A stretch of DNA of 64,000 nt from Cyclobacterium sp. 1_MG-2023 (GTDB lineage: Bacteria; Bacteroidota; Bacteroidia; Cytophagales; Cyclobacteriaceae). Where the stretch lies: NCBI RefSeq assembly GCF_030546805.1, contig NZ_JAUOPC010000013.1, positions 1 to 64,000 on the forward strand, read 5' to 3'. A model generated the notes under the pieces. That model saw nothing but the letters and a program-made list of their open reading frames with translations, did no database searches and was not told the DNA's origin. Both the position numbers and the translations under genes were made by a program. Shown in pieces: positions 19,201-27,560 of the stretch. Within the stretch, counting starts at the first letter, position 1. Every line of letters begins with the position of its first letter.

Positions 19201-21323
19201 TCTGCATGTGCCAAAAAATTTGAAGCCCCACGTTCCGGAGTAATGATCCAATCTTCTCCAAAAGTATAAGCATCCCCAAAAGCATTTCCCGCATCACAGC
19301 CATTTAAAAGTAAGATAGGATATTTTCCTTTATTTCTATACCCCATCTCATTGACACTTACAAAACCAATGTCAATATCAGTAGTGGAAGGAGCTGCATG
19401 ACCAAAAAAGGTTACCAAACTCAAACCTGCATTTATTTGGTCTGAAATATTAATTAATTCGGTAGTTTCATTTGACCTTTTTCTTACCGTCTCCACATTC
19501 CCTCCCAGATAAACATCCTCAGCGATTACCTTAAAACCATTGAGGAAATTATAAAACCTTTCCAACTCAAAGGCTGACCTTCCTCCACTCAGATGTATCA
19601 AATCTTTCTGCCAAGTCTCTGAAACGCCTAAGGCATCCTTTTCCTTTATTTTATCCAAATAAGCCGCCACATCGTTGGGGGTTCTAGCCGGAATTCGGCC
19701 GACACTAATGTTTCGTTCCAATGGCTTTGATGGGTCTAGTCCAATCACAAATCGGTTATCAGAATAGGGATACCCAAAAGTAGGAACCAACTCTTGAAAA
19801 CTAAAAACCGCAGGGTTGTCTCTATAAAAATAAGTAATCCCTGAGGACCTCTTCGTATTGAAAATACCATAAGCTCTACCTACTAAGAGGATATTTTCAG
19901 GAACATACTGCTCTTGATAAAGTGCTAAAAACCTTCTGATTCCCAAAGGTGATTTTTCCCCGTAAGAAAATTGATTGTACAAATCCTGTACATTCACTGT
20001 TAGTGTATCAAAGCCACCTCCCACAGGCGTGGCCCTGTAAGCAGCATATGCCCCTACCGGGTCCCCATAATTGTCTGCCGGCTCTCTAAGCAATTTGTGA
20101 GAGATAATAATAAAGTTCGCCGGTTGATTGAGTAAATCCCTAAACCTAACCTTTTCTAATACGTTTAATTCAACAATATTTTCTTGATTTTGAATCAGGA
20201 CTTGGCCTGCTGTTGCCCCTGTGGGAAGGTAAAGGTCTGCACCTGTTTTTTTCACCTCCAGTCTTATCGGATTAGAAATATCTGTGATGTTATATGCAGT
20301 GTATTCCTCATTGACATTATTGATGACCAAGGCTTTATTCCCTTCACTAAAAGTAATATTCTCCACCTCAAAATCACCTGAAACACCAGTACTGCTGTAA
20401 TTTAACTGCGCATAATTTATGGAAATATTGTCAAGGTTATTGTCAACCCCCATGGAAGTCACCCGAATATAACATTCTCCTCCGGCTGAAAAATCAGCCT
20501 GCTCAAGTTGTTCTACCAGCACATAGTTCTCAAATTCTTCAAAGGTATACTGCCCCAGTTCTCTTAAGTTATTGACAGTAGGGCCTATCTCAACAGACAT
20601 TTTATGGGAGGTTTCGGATCTCCCGCCTAGGCTAAGCTCTAGCACCGGGTTAGCATTGCCTTCCACTACCTGTCCCAAGCTTTCAAAGGTTAATGTTCTA
20701 CTTCTTCCCCTTGAAATTGTGGCAGAAGTCCAGCCTTGACCTTGGTCATATACGGATAAATGTACTCCGGGGAAATATTCTCTTCCCAAAGCATATTGCT
20801 CAGCAAAATGCTGCAAGGACTCCAGCTCATAAGTATCTACTTGTTCCAAGCCTTCTCCAGCAGCAGGGGCTGAAATCCTTTTACCCATATTCCCCGGGTC
20901 TATTGTAAGAAAGAATGCTGTAGTATCATTGTGTGTATTGTAATGAGGGTTGGTCATCCAAGATTCATCTTCATACAATAATTTGTCTAATGTTCCATCA
21001 TTCCTTTTTCCTATAAATTCCAAGTAATCATTCTGATCAAATGAGCCATCTTCTTGACCACTTATATACACCGACACCTCTTCACCTCTGTGATAAACTT
21101 TGATTTCTCGTGGATCTAAATCATCTACCGACAGCCCTGATGCAGAAAGTGTGGTATAGCTTAATCGATATATCCCATCGGAGCTTGTAGGTATTTTATA
21201 ATAGTCTCTATCATAATTCAACCAATCATTTGACTGCCCACTCACAAAAAAGTGTAGTAGTATCCCCACCAAAAGGAAGGCCATACGCAAGGCCATAAAA
21301 ATATTTATTCTATAATCCATCAT
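16269..21323 (-). CDS. porU2: T9SS C25 sortase, PorU-like (long PorU2-type)
   Basis: 1684 residues. A signal peptide (MALRMAFLLVGILLHFFVSGQ) is followed by a beta-rich N-terminal region. The gingipain-type C25 peptidase domain spans about residues 400-770. The catalytic dyad is visible as H642 (TFFGHAAPSTTDID) and C676 (LLLNGCDAGNAFGD). Further beta domains lead to a C-terminal FlgD/CHU_C-like Ig domain (YPYPNPFSSSVRF ... ANGVYIYRVMV). PorU removes sorting domains from T9SS cargo and attaches the cargo to surface lipopolysaccharide. Porphyromonas PorU has 1158 residues, so this is much longer, fitting a second PorU2-type sortase. The start overlaps the preceding PorV-like gene by 14 nt, so the two are translationally coupled. 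Exact subfamily is inferred. Confidence 0.85.
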   Translation of the reverse strand: MMDYRINIFMALRMAFLLVGILLHFFVSGQSNDWLNYDRDYYKIPTSSDGIYRLSYTTLSASGLSVDDLDPREIKVYHRGEEVSVYISGQEDGSFDQNDYLEFIGKRNDGTLDKLLYEDESWMTNPHYNTHNDTTAFFLTIDPGNMGKRISAPAAGEGLEQVDTYELESLQHFAEQYALGREYFPGVHLSVYDQGQGWTSATISRGRSRTLTFESLGQVVEGNANPVLELSLGGRSETSHKMSVEIGPTVNNLRELGQYTFEEFENYVLVEQLEQADFSAGGECYIRVTSMGVDNNLDNISINYAQLNYSSTGVSGDFEVENITFSEGNKALVINNVNEEYTAYNITDISNPIRLEVKKTGADLYLPTGATAGQVLIQNQENIVELNVLEKVRFRDLLNQPANFIIISHKLLREPADNYGDPVGAYAAYRATPVGGGFDTLTVNVQDLYNQFSYGEKSPLGIRRFLALYQEQYVPENILLVGRAYGIFNTKRSSGITYFYRDNPAVFSFQELVPTFGYPYSDNRFVIGLDPSKPLERNISVGRIPARTPNDVAAYLDKIKEKDALGVSETWQKDLIHLSGGRSAFELERFYNFLNGFKVIAEDVYLGGNVETVRKRSNETTELINISDQINAGLSLVTFFGHAAPSTTDIDIGFVSVNEMGYRNKGKYPILLLNGCDAGNAFGDAYTFGEDWIITPERGASNFLAHADVGIDVYLRRFSESFYTTAFADSSMIYQNLGKVKLQAEKLFYSRYGDSEVNQSHANQIIMLGDPAARIFPANKADYAVYADDIELGGVNDQVLNSLSDTLELSLPIRNLGIVDLDEVDVDVSRQLPDGTLITLPTNTIPPVFRLDTLVLSIPNSGINSFGDNLFTITINKGKEIEEMTYANNTVSVSFFVPLSGTLNLFPLDFGIVNEREVELIAQIPGLATEQRNLTIQLDTASDFSSPRRKEVRITTSNLARWKVNLFEDIPQADSLTFYWRTKFSTPREGEDVSWKGSSFSYIENGPEGWTQRKLPQFLDNQLSNLSISVSDQQWQFQETALNIDVFTFGSENEDYSVENTQIMLNGVAYILDTFNRFCKNGTLGLMAFDHQTLEPYLPVPLVTIDVLDSRSCGRVPQVIQSISNANITGEGNTMLLDFVDGMKEDDYVIIFSVGEVTFSDWPDEAYIKLKELGANEATLRNLVTGDPYILFGKKGMRPGEAIEVVPTTDDEIERDSQVISFETDIQGYFPTGNILSPKVGPASDWISFFNEVRGKDLFQPENSSMDVLGVTPDGGEVSLLQDVTLETMDLTGFDASSYPYLRLRYSLEDLPDQELPQLAKWQVDYTGVPEGVLILNDQRSEVILDEGEADQLTFEFINISKHDFLDSIQVDYSFLNVDQRKVTEHTFKIPAVKGGESTIFTIDFDSKGNGGNNSLNVFVNPRILTEQVYRNNVMDLPEFYKVNGDDLNPVLDVNFDGKYIMNGDIVSPTVIISAKVKDENKIALKQDTTGMELMLRAPCETCEFEKISFSNERVKWFPATDNADFTIEFQPGPLDDGIYTLKINASDAAGNMAGSVPYEVSFEVINESQITNFYPYPNPFSSSVRFVFTVTGAEIPDEIKIQIMTITGKVVKEIFQDELGPVSIGNNITEYAWDGKDEFGDQLANGVYIYRVMVRKNGQFMEHRNTSGDKAFKKGYGKMYLLR

Positions 21324-22416
21324 ATAATCTAAAACCAGACTTTAATGGGTTAAGTGAAACTTTAACACTGAAAACATGGGAATAAGGTGTTTCTGAAATA
21401 CTACCTATATCTGTAAGGGCATAATCCACTAGAACGGCCTCACTTACCCTAAACCCCAAGCCAAATCCGGGTTGAAAAGAAGTATATTTGGAACCATCAA
21501 AATCTTTCAATGTTTGCACATTTCCCGCCCCTAACCTAAAAAATGCAGTCTGCCTATACCCCAGCTCCATTCCAATTTTAGGAGACAAATTAAACAAGTC
21601 ACTTCCATACAAGGCGTTTCTTTCTCCGTCAAAGGTTAAATCTAAATCCAATACCGTCAAAAAATCAATCTCCTCAGTCAGTTCAAAGTTTCTGGAAAAA
21701 CTTAGGGTAGCTCTTGGGAGGGTAAGTTCTATACTATTAATAGGAATTTGATTTTGGGTTTGGGCATATATATCTCTAACCAATTCAGCATTGTGCGACC
21801 AAGCATTGAAAGTGGTAGTAATGTCTCTGGCCATTAAGCCCACACGCCAACCATTTTCCACATAAATAGCTCCAAAATCTAACCCAAAGCCCCATGCCTT
21901 GGCAAATTTACCTACATTTCTATGAATTACTTTTGCATTAACTCCCACTTTTAAATAATCACTAACGTCCCTTGCAAAGGACAATAGCAATGCATAATCC
22001 GCAGCATTAAAAAACTGTATATTGTCATAATTTAAGGCTCCATTGGCATCATATAAAAATCGAGTATCAGGGATATCATCTACCCCAAATCTGATGAGTG
22101 ATACCGCTATTTGATTGTCTTCTTGAATATTTGTAGAATAACCTGCGAAATCAAATTTTGCAATTCCTGCAAAATACTCGGCATGCATCAAAGAGAATTC
22201 GTGCTCGTGCTTGATCCCAAGCAAACCTGCAGGATTCCAATAGGCGGCGGTAACATCATTGACTGCTGACACTTGGGCTCCGGCCATACCTAAAGCCCTA
22301 GCTCCAATTCCAATGTTCATGAATTCGTTGGAATATTTAGGGGCTATCCCTTGGGCTCTGACGGCTCCTGATAGCAAAATCCCCACCAACACACAAAAAT
22401 TTACCCTACCAAACAT
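21310..22416 (-). CDS. porV2: PorV/PorQ-family outer-membrane barrel (T9SS cargo shuttle-like)
   Basis: 368 residues from the ATG at 22416, which gives a clean signal peptide (FGRVNFCVLVGILLSGAVRAQG). An upstream in-frame ATG at 22461 would put 15 residues in front of it and is less likely. The mature start, NIGIGARALGMAGAQVS followed by AAYWNPAGL, is the hallmark of the PorV/PorQ outer-membrane family. The remainder alternates amphipathic strands typical of a 14-stranded FadL-like barrel. PorV hands T9SS cargo from the translocon to the PorU sortase. Its direct overlap with the PorU-like gene supports that role for this pair. Whether this is the main or a secondary (PorV2) shuttle cannot be settled here. 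Confidence 0.85.
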   Translation of the reverse strand: MFGRVNFCVLVGILLSGAVRAQGIAPKYSNEFMNIGIGARALGMAGAQVSAVNDVTAAYWNPAGLLGIKHEHEFSLMHAEYFAGIAKFDFAGYSTNIQEDNQIAVSLIRFGVDDIPDTRFLYDANGALNYDNIQFFNAADYALLLSFARDVSDYLKVGVNAKVIHRNVGKFAKAWGFGLDFGAIYVENGWRVGLMARDITTTFNAWSHNAELVRDIYAQTQNQIPINSIELTLPRATLSFSRNFELTEEIDFLTVLDLDLTFDGERNALYGSDLFNLSPKIGMELGYRQTAFFRLGAGNVQTLKDFDGSKYTSFQPGFGLGFRVSEAVLVDYALTDIGSISETPYSHVFSVKVSLNPLKSGFRLYDGL

Positions 22417-22506
22417 GAGTTTAAATAATAATCCTTTCGCAAAGTAAAAAGAAAAAACCATTGTAAATATTCTGAAATTAAAAAATTATTGAATGCTTTG
22501 TTCGGA

Positions 22507-22526
22507 ATTGTTCACATGTGAACAAT
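22507..22526. promoter_or_regulatory. Perfect 20-bp palindrome, probable operator
   Basis: ATTGTTCACA is followed directly by its reverse complement TGTGAACAAT, with no spacer or mismatch. It lies between the divergent porV-like (start 22416) and padR (start 22808) genes, 91 bp upstream of the former. The arms are not AT-only, so chance is unlikely. It looks like a dimer binding site. The local PadR regulator is a candidate binder, but the sequence does not match the ATGT-N8-ACAT site I know for Bacillus PadR. Confidence 0.6.
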
Positions 22527-22807
22527 AAACTGTACGGTGACATCCAAAAAAATACTTTGGTTATTGGTAATACTTGTTAGAATAAAAAAAACGCAAAATT
22601 TTAATGTTTTATTAGCCCTACCATAATCTGCTTTTAAAACAAATAATAACGCATTTTAGCCCAAAATTGGGTATTACTTCGATCTTTGTATACCATGGAA
22701 TTAGGCAATACCTACTAGCAGGCCAAAAGTTGGTATTGTTTTTCCAATAGGTGTTATCAATCGATAAAAATAATTGTGAACAAGTATATTTCTTTGAACA
22801 ACTAAAC

Positions 22808-23146
22808 ATGAAAGCTTCAAACACCCAAACCCAAATGCGGAAAGGGATTTTGGAATTCTGCATATTACATATCATTTCCAGAGGAGAGGTCTACGCGACC
22901 GATCTGATAGAAGAGTTGCAAAGTGCTGAGATGATAATTGTAGAAGGTACCTTATATCCACTTTTAAACAGGCTGAAAAACGCCAAATTGGCTTCCTATA
23001 AATGGGTGGAATCAGAAGCAGGTCCACCAAGAAAATATTATTCTATCACGCCTCAGGGTCTGGAATTCTTAAATGACCTACAGCAGACATGGGAAAACCT
23101 GGATACATCTGTCAACCAAATTATCGCGAAAGCAAAAAACGAATAG
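22808..23146 (+). CDS. PadR-family transcriptional regulator
   Basis: 112 residues from the ATG at 22808 (MKASNTQTQMRKGILEFC). An in-frame ATG at 22751 adds 19 residues without family similarity. The winged-helix fold is clear: GILEFCILHIISRGEVYATDL, then EGTLYPLLNRLKNAKLASYKW and the wing GPPRKYYSITPQG. The C-terminal helix is short, as in the PadR-s2 subfamily. In Bacteroidota this type is regularly placed directly before a PspC-domain membrane protein, as here (49 nt gap), and probably controls that gene and itself. A ligand is not known. Confidence 0.9.
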   Translation: MKASNTQTQMRKGILEFCILHIISRGEVYATDLIEELQSAEMIIVEGTLYPLLNRLKNAKLASYKWVESEAGPPRKYYSITPQGLEFLNDLQQTWENLDTSVNQIIAKAKNE

Positions 23147-23195
23147 GAACGATCAAGTTTATTAATATATTTTCTTGACCTTAGTCATTTAAATC

Positions 23196-25097
23196 ATGAA
23201 AAAGACAATTAGCATAAATATCAGTGGCATTCTCTTCCATATTGAGGAGGATGGTTATACCGCATTAAAAAATTATTTGGATGCCATCAATCAGCATTTC
23301 TCCCATTACGAGGATAATCAAGAAATTATTACCGACATTGAAAATAGGATTGCCGAAATTTTCCTTAGTAATCTAAAAAATAACAAGCAGGTTATTACAG
23401 CAGACAATGTTTCAAACCTAATCCAAAAAATGGGAACAATAGCGGATTTTAAAGCTATTGAACAGGACTTGGAAGAAGAAAAACAGACTGAGGATTCTAA
23501 CAGTGATTTTTATAAGTACGTAACTCCCCCGGATCAAAATTCAGGTAAAGGGTATAAAAAACTAACCCGCCTTGTCCATGGTAAAATACTCGGCGGTGTG
23601 TGCGCCGGTTTTGCAAACTATTTTTCCATAGACCCACTTTGGACCCGACTCATCACCATATTAATGCTATTTAGCGGTGGCTTAAATTTAAATGCATTAA
23701 GCTTACCATTCCTTTCTGAAGGCTTTCATTTGAACACAGCCATAGGCTGGTGGACGGTAATCGCTTATGCATTATTATGGATTATTCTTCCGGTCTCCTA
23801 TGATAAACCGGAAGATAAAAATATCAAGAAGCTATACAGAAACCCTGATGATAGGGTTTTGGGAGGTGTAGGTAGTGGCTTAGCTGCCTATTTTGATATA
23901 GATGTCATTTGGGTACGCCTGGCTTTTTTCGGCCTTACTTTTGCCGGAGGTTCAGGATTTGTATTGTACTTTATTCTTTGGATAATTACCCCTATGGCCA
24001 AATCCATAACGGAGAGGATTGAGATGAAAGGGGGAGCAATAACTTTAAGTAATATTGAGACAACCATTCAGCAAAATCTATCTACGGAAAGCACCAAGGA
24101 GGAGTCTACTTCAAAAAGAATAGTGCTCGCTCCGTTTAGGTTCCTAGGAAAAGCAATTAATGCCATAGGGAAAGCACTTGGCCCTTTTGGGGCATTTTTA
24201 TTGGCAGTCATAAGGGTGTTCTTCGGTCTCCTAATTTTCACCTTAGGGATGGTAATCCTTATAATTCCTCTTGCATTCTTAGGACTTTACAGTGAATTGA
24301 TCATTAACAATGATTGGGCTTATATGTGGGATGGCTTCCCTATCAATACCATTGCTGAGCTTTTACCCTTATGGTTGGCAATTGCCCTATCTGTGATCGT
24401 CTTTATACCAAGTATAGTATTGGTCCTTTTGGGTATAAGTGTATTAATCAAAAGAAACCTGATTGATGGACGGTTTGGTCTTGTTATTTTTGGCATCTGG
24501 ATCATGTGTATCCTTATGGGCGCTTTCCAAGCTCCAAAAATAATAGGTCAGTTTAAAAGTGAAGGCAGTTTTACTGTTGACCAGAAACTTGAAGTTCCTG
24601 AAAGCACACTTTTAATTAGCGCTGAAAACAATGGGATAGATGAAGGGGAACTTGGCTTTGTTAAGTTACAACTTAAAGGACATGAGAAAGATGACTTAAT
24701 TGTTAAGCAAAAATTTGTTTCTAAGGGATCAAATAGAAGTGATGCCATTGAAAATGCTTCGCAGGTAGCCTATGAATTACAACTTACAGACAGCCTCCTA
24801 GTATTTGACAAATCCTTGACCTTCCCAGATACAGCAAAGTTTAGGATGCAACACTTAGAGCAGACTTTATTTATACCCTATAATAAAGCCTTTGTAATCG
24901 ATCGTAAATTACTTTCCATTTTAAGAAATACCTTAGGAAAAGACGGATATAAAAACAGGGATATCAATAGCCAAAACTTTTGGGTGTACAATGAAAATGG
25001 CTTGCTTTGCTTGAACTGTATTAATGACCACAAACAATCATCAACCGATAGCCTTTCCAGATCCTTGTTCAGTGAGAGTTTTATAATGAAAAAGTAG
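23196..25097 (+). CDS. Large PspC-domain membrane protein
   Basis: 633 residues. A soluble N-terminal domain of about 110 residues (ISINISGILFHIEEDGYTALKNYLDAI) precedes two PspC domains. The first is at about 122-200 (GKILGGVCAGFANYFSIDPLWTR) and the second at about 212-268 (DDRVLGGVGSGLAAYFDID). More transmembrane helices follow between about 330 and 480. The last 150 residues are predicted extracytoplasmic. PspC proteins sense envelope stress in enterobacteria; this long two-PspC form is typical of Bacteroidota and of unknown mechanism. It is co-transcribed with padR and followed by a strong terminator. Confidence 0.88.
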   Translation: MKKTISINISGILFHIEEDGYTALKNYLDAINQHFSHYEDNQEIITDIENRIAEIFLSNLKNNKQVITADNVSNLIQKMGTIADFKAIEQDLEEEKQTEDSNSDFYKYVTPPDQNSGKGYKKLTRLVHGKILGGVCAGFANYFSIDPLWTRLITILMLFSGGLNLNALSLPFLSEGFHLNTAIGWWTVIAYALLWIILPVSYDKPEDKNIKKLYRNPDDRVLGGVGSGLAAYFDIDVIWVRLAFFGLTFAGGSGFVLYFILWIITPMAKSITERIEMKGGAITLSNIETTIQQNLSTESTKEESTSKRIVLAPFRFLGKAINAIGKALGPFGAFLLAVIRVFFGLLIFTLGMVILIIPLAFLGLYSELIINNDWAYMWDGFPINTIAELLPLWLAIALSVIVFIPSIVLVLLGISVLIKRNLIDGRFGLVIFGIWIMCILMGAFQAPKIIGQFKSEGSFTVDQKLEVPESTLLISAENNGIDEGELGFVKLQLKGHEKDDLIVKQKFVSKGSNRSDAIENASQVAYELQLTDSLLVFDKSLTFPDTAKFRMQHLEQTLFIPYNKAFVIDRKLLSILRNTLGKDGYKNRDINSQNFWVYNENGLLCLNCINDHKQSSTDSLSRSLFSESFIMKK

Positions 25098-25135
25098 TTT
25101 GCTAGGCTAGTGTATACTTATCAATCTGTCTATGT

Positions 25136-25180
25136 TATTACCCTTGCTTATTTCATATGATAAGCAAGGGTAATATTTTT
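25136..25180 (+). terminator. Rho-independent terminator of the padR-PspC operon
   Basis: A 14-bp perfect stem, ATTACCCTTGCTTA at 25137-25150 and TAAGCAAGGGTAAT at 25161-25174, followed by ATTTTT. Confidence 0.9.
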
Positions 25181-25491
25181 CTCAACCCCAGCATTTGTAA
25201 ACTTCCTTAAAGGCATAAAAGACACCTTCAAGCTAATTAATTAGGCTTAACTAAAAAACCTGAACCTCGAAGCAAGGCATGCCTCCTCACGGGTAATGTC
25301 CCTTGGCAACTCCTTCATTAATCCAATACACCTACCTTAAGACTTAGATCGATTATTTCGATTTCCCCAATTGACCTTCTTTTTCAAACCTTTTGAAAAA
25401 GAAAAAAATCTCATTTGAATTTTAGGTTTATAGGTTATAAAGCGATACTTTAACTAAACATAAATCGGACCTAAATCTCAAAGGTTATACA
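25181..25491. other. Intergenic region, 311 bp
   Basis: No reading frame or strong hairpin was seen. It lies between the padR-PspC terminator and the metallo-hydrolase gene and probably holds that gene's promoter. Confidence 0.5.
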
Positions 25492-26919
25492 ATGTCAATT
25501 GCCCAAAAAAATACCACTATGGATGTAAAAGTTAAATTTTTAGGCGCCGCAGGAACAGTCACAGGATCTCGCTTTTTTTTAGAAATCGGATCGCTGAGGG
25601 TTCTCGTTGATTGCGGATTATTCCAAGGATTAAAGGAAAACCGACTAAGAAACTGGGAGACCTTCCCTATTCCACCTGAAACAATTGATATTGTTTTACT
25701 TACACATGCCCATATCGACCATTCGGGATACTTGCCCAAATTAGTAAAAGAAGGTTACCAGGGGCCCATCTATTTAACTGAAGCATCTTTAGAATTGGTT
25801 AAGATTTTATTACTGGATGCAGGCAAACTACAAGAAGAAGAGGCAAAGTTCGCCCGCAAGAAGGGCTACTCAAAGCATAAAAACCCACAACCTTTGTTTA
25901 CCCGGGAGGATGCAGAAAAAGTATTCCCAAAACTCAAACCCATATCCTTTGACCAAGCTGTCAAAATTAATGATCAGTTAAGTATCACTGCATACAATGC
26001 GGGCCACATTCTGGGTGCTGCGATACTAAAATTACAGATCAAAGGGAACAATCAGGAAAAAAGCATTGTGTTTTCCGGAGATTTAGGTAGGACAAAAGAC
26101 CCCATTTTAAACCCTCCGGCAGAAATACCTTTTGCTGATGTATTGTTTTTAGAAACCACGTATGGAAACCGAGTAAACGAATCCTCCGGGATTGATAGAA
26201 AGTTAGGAAAGGTAATTCGTGACACCTATTACAATGGAGGGGTTTCTCTAATCCCTTCTTTTGCTGTTGGCAGGACTCAAATGATATTGTTTTACCTACA
26301 CCGGCTTCAACAAAAGGGATTTATCCCTCAAATCCCTATCTATGTAGACAGCCCCATGGCCATTGACGTGACAAGTTTATACAAACACTTTCCTGAATAC
26401 CACCATTTAGGCCCTTCGCTTGAGAACTCAAATGCCAATCCTTTCTTACATAAAAACCTACATTATTACAGAGACCAAGAATCTTCCATCAGCCTAAATA
26501 ATATAAAAAACAATGCCATTATTATTTCGGCAAGTGGGATGGCTACAGGAGGGAGAATATTACACCACCTTTACAATAGATTACCCAATAAAGAAGACAG
26601 CATCCTCTTTGTGGGATATCAAGCAGAAGGAACAAGAGGGCGAAGGATACTCGAAGGCGAGGAAACTTGTAGAATTTATGGGATAGATGTCCCTGTAAAA
26701 GCTAAGCCGGTCTATATAGATGGCTTATCTGCCCATGCAGACCAAACTGAGCTTGTAGACTGGTGTGATAATTTTATTTCAAAACCCAAATTCACCTTTT
26801 TAATACATGGAGAACCTGAGGCCAGAGAAGAATTGGCCGGAATTTTGAAAGACAAATTAAACTGGAATACGATCAGCCCGCTTTATATGGAATCTTTCCT
26901 ATTATTTTCCGGAATTTAG
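25492..26919 (+). CDS. Beta-CASP metallo-beta-lactamase-fold hydrolase (CPSF-like RNase/exonuclease family)
   Basis: 475 residues; an ATG at 25519 (MDVKVKFLGAAGTVTGSR) is an alternative start nearer to family norms. The zinc-binding motif is HAHIDHSG, residues 72-79 (ligands H72, H74, D76, H77). Family motifs that follow include AGHILGAA, VFSGDLGR and the beta-CASP segment with PSFAVGRTQ, YVDSPMA and SASGMATGGR. The C-terminal RMMBL motif is GLSAHADQTEL, with LIHGEP near the end. Members of this group cleave RNA, as in archaeal and eukaryotic CPSF73 relatives and Thermus TTHA0252. A cytoplasmic RNA-processing role is likely, but the target is unknown. It is a single gene with a lipoprotein gene 51 nt downstream. 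Confidence 0.9.
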   Translation: MSIAQKNTTMDVKVKFLGAAGTVTGSRFFLEIGSLRVLVDCGLFQGLKENRLRNWETFPIPPETIDIVLLTHAHIDHSGYLPKLVKEGYQGPIYLTEASLELVKILLLDAGKLQEEEAKFARKKGYSKHKNPQPLFTREDAEKVFPKLKPISFDQAVKINDQLSITAYNAGHILGAAILKLQIKGNNQEKSIVFSGDLGRTKDPILNPPAEIPFADVLFLETTYGNRVNESSGIDRKLGKVIRDTYYNGGVSLIPSFAVGRTQMILFYLHRLQQKGFIPQIPIYVDSPMAIDVTSLYKHFPEYHHLGPSLENSNANPFLHKNLHYYRDQESSISLNNIKNNAIIISASGMATGGRILHHLYNRLPNKEDSILFVGYQAEGTRGRRILEGEETCRIYGIDVPVKAKPVYIDGLSAHADQTELVDWCDNFISKPKFTFLIHGEPEAREELAGILKDKLNWNTISPLYMESFLLFSGI

Positions 26920-26970
26920 AGGGTGTATTTCATTGGATCTTATGGAAAACTAAACTTAAATGAAGCATCA

Positions 26971-27441
26971 ATGAATACCTTCCTTAAATTGACCTATTTG
27001 TGTTTTCTCGGATTAGTGGTTTTTGCCTCTTGCAAACCTCAGAAAATGAAAAATCAGGGAATCCATGGGAATGTTTATTGGATTGAAGGAAATCAAATGC
27101 CCCAAGCTTCCCAAGATGAAGCTTCAAGTCTTTCTCCTGCTGCTCAAAATCCGGTAAAGCGAACCATACATATCCATCAATTGACCCATATCAACCAAGC
27201 AAGCTTAGGTGATTATCTTTTCGGAAGTATCGAGACACCTCTTGTTGCATCCATAGAGACCAATGACGAGGGAGAATTTTCTGTAGAACTCCCCCCCGGC
27301 AAATATTCCATCTTCACGGTAGAAGAGAATGGCTATTTTGCAAGCATTTTTGATCTTGACAGCTATATTCATCCTGTGCATGTAGAGAAAGGCGAATGGA
27401 GTAAGGTCGCAATAACTATCAATTACAAGGCCACATTCTAA
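26971..27441 (+). CDS. Putative lipoprotein with carboxypeptidase-regulatory-like fold
   Basis: 156 residues from the ATG at 26971. This start places a lipoprotein signal (TYLCFLGLVVFASC) so that C21 is the acylated cysteine. An earlier ATG at 26923 would hide the signal. The C-terminal half (ASIETNDEGEFSVELPPGKYSIFTVEENGYFAS) resembles a carboxypeptidase-regulatory-like beta-sandwich (GxFxxxLPPGKYxIF). It likely sits in the outer or inner membrane facing the periplasm. No function is known to me. Confidence 0.8.
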   Translation: MNTFLKLTYLCFLGLVVFASCKPQKMKNQGIHGNVYWIEGNQMPQASQDEASSLSPAAQNPVKRTIHIHQLTHINQASLGDYLFGSIETPLVASIETNDEGEFSVELPPGKYSIFTVEENGYFASIFDLDSYIHPVHVEKGEWSKVAITINYKATF

Positions 27442-27560
27442 ATACAACTACCTGAATTACAATTATTTAAAATCGAATATTAATTTTTGTTAATTTTTTT
27501 AACTTTGGCATGCAACCATTTTAACATTTTGGGTATCTACCTTATTGAAGACAAAAATAA

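Noticed and set aside
22618-22875. 85-codon minus-strand frame across the padR start
   Set aside because: It is antisense to the padR start and has an unusual composition with no domain pattern.
27484-27507. Possible TTTTTG and TAACTTTG promoter pair before the sigma-factor gene
   Set aside because: The spacing is about 10 bp, much shorter than the usual ~19 bp between Bacteroidota -33 and -7 elements.
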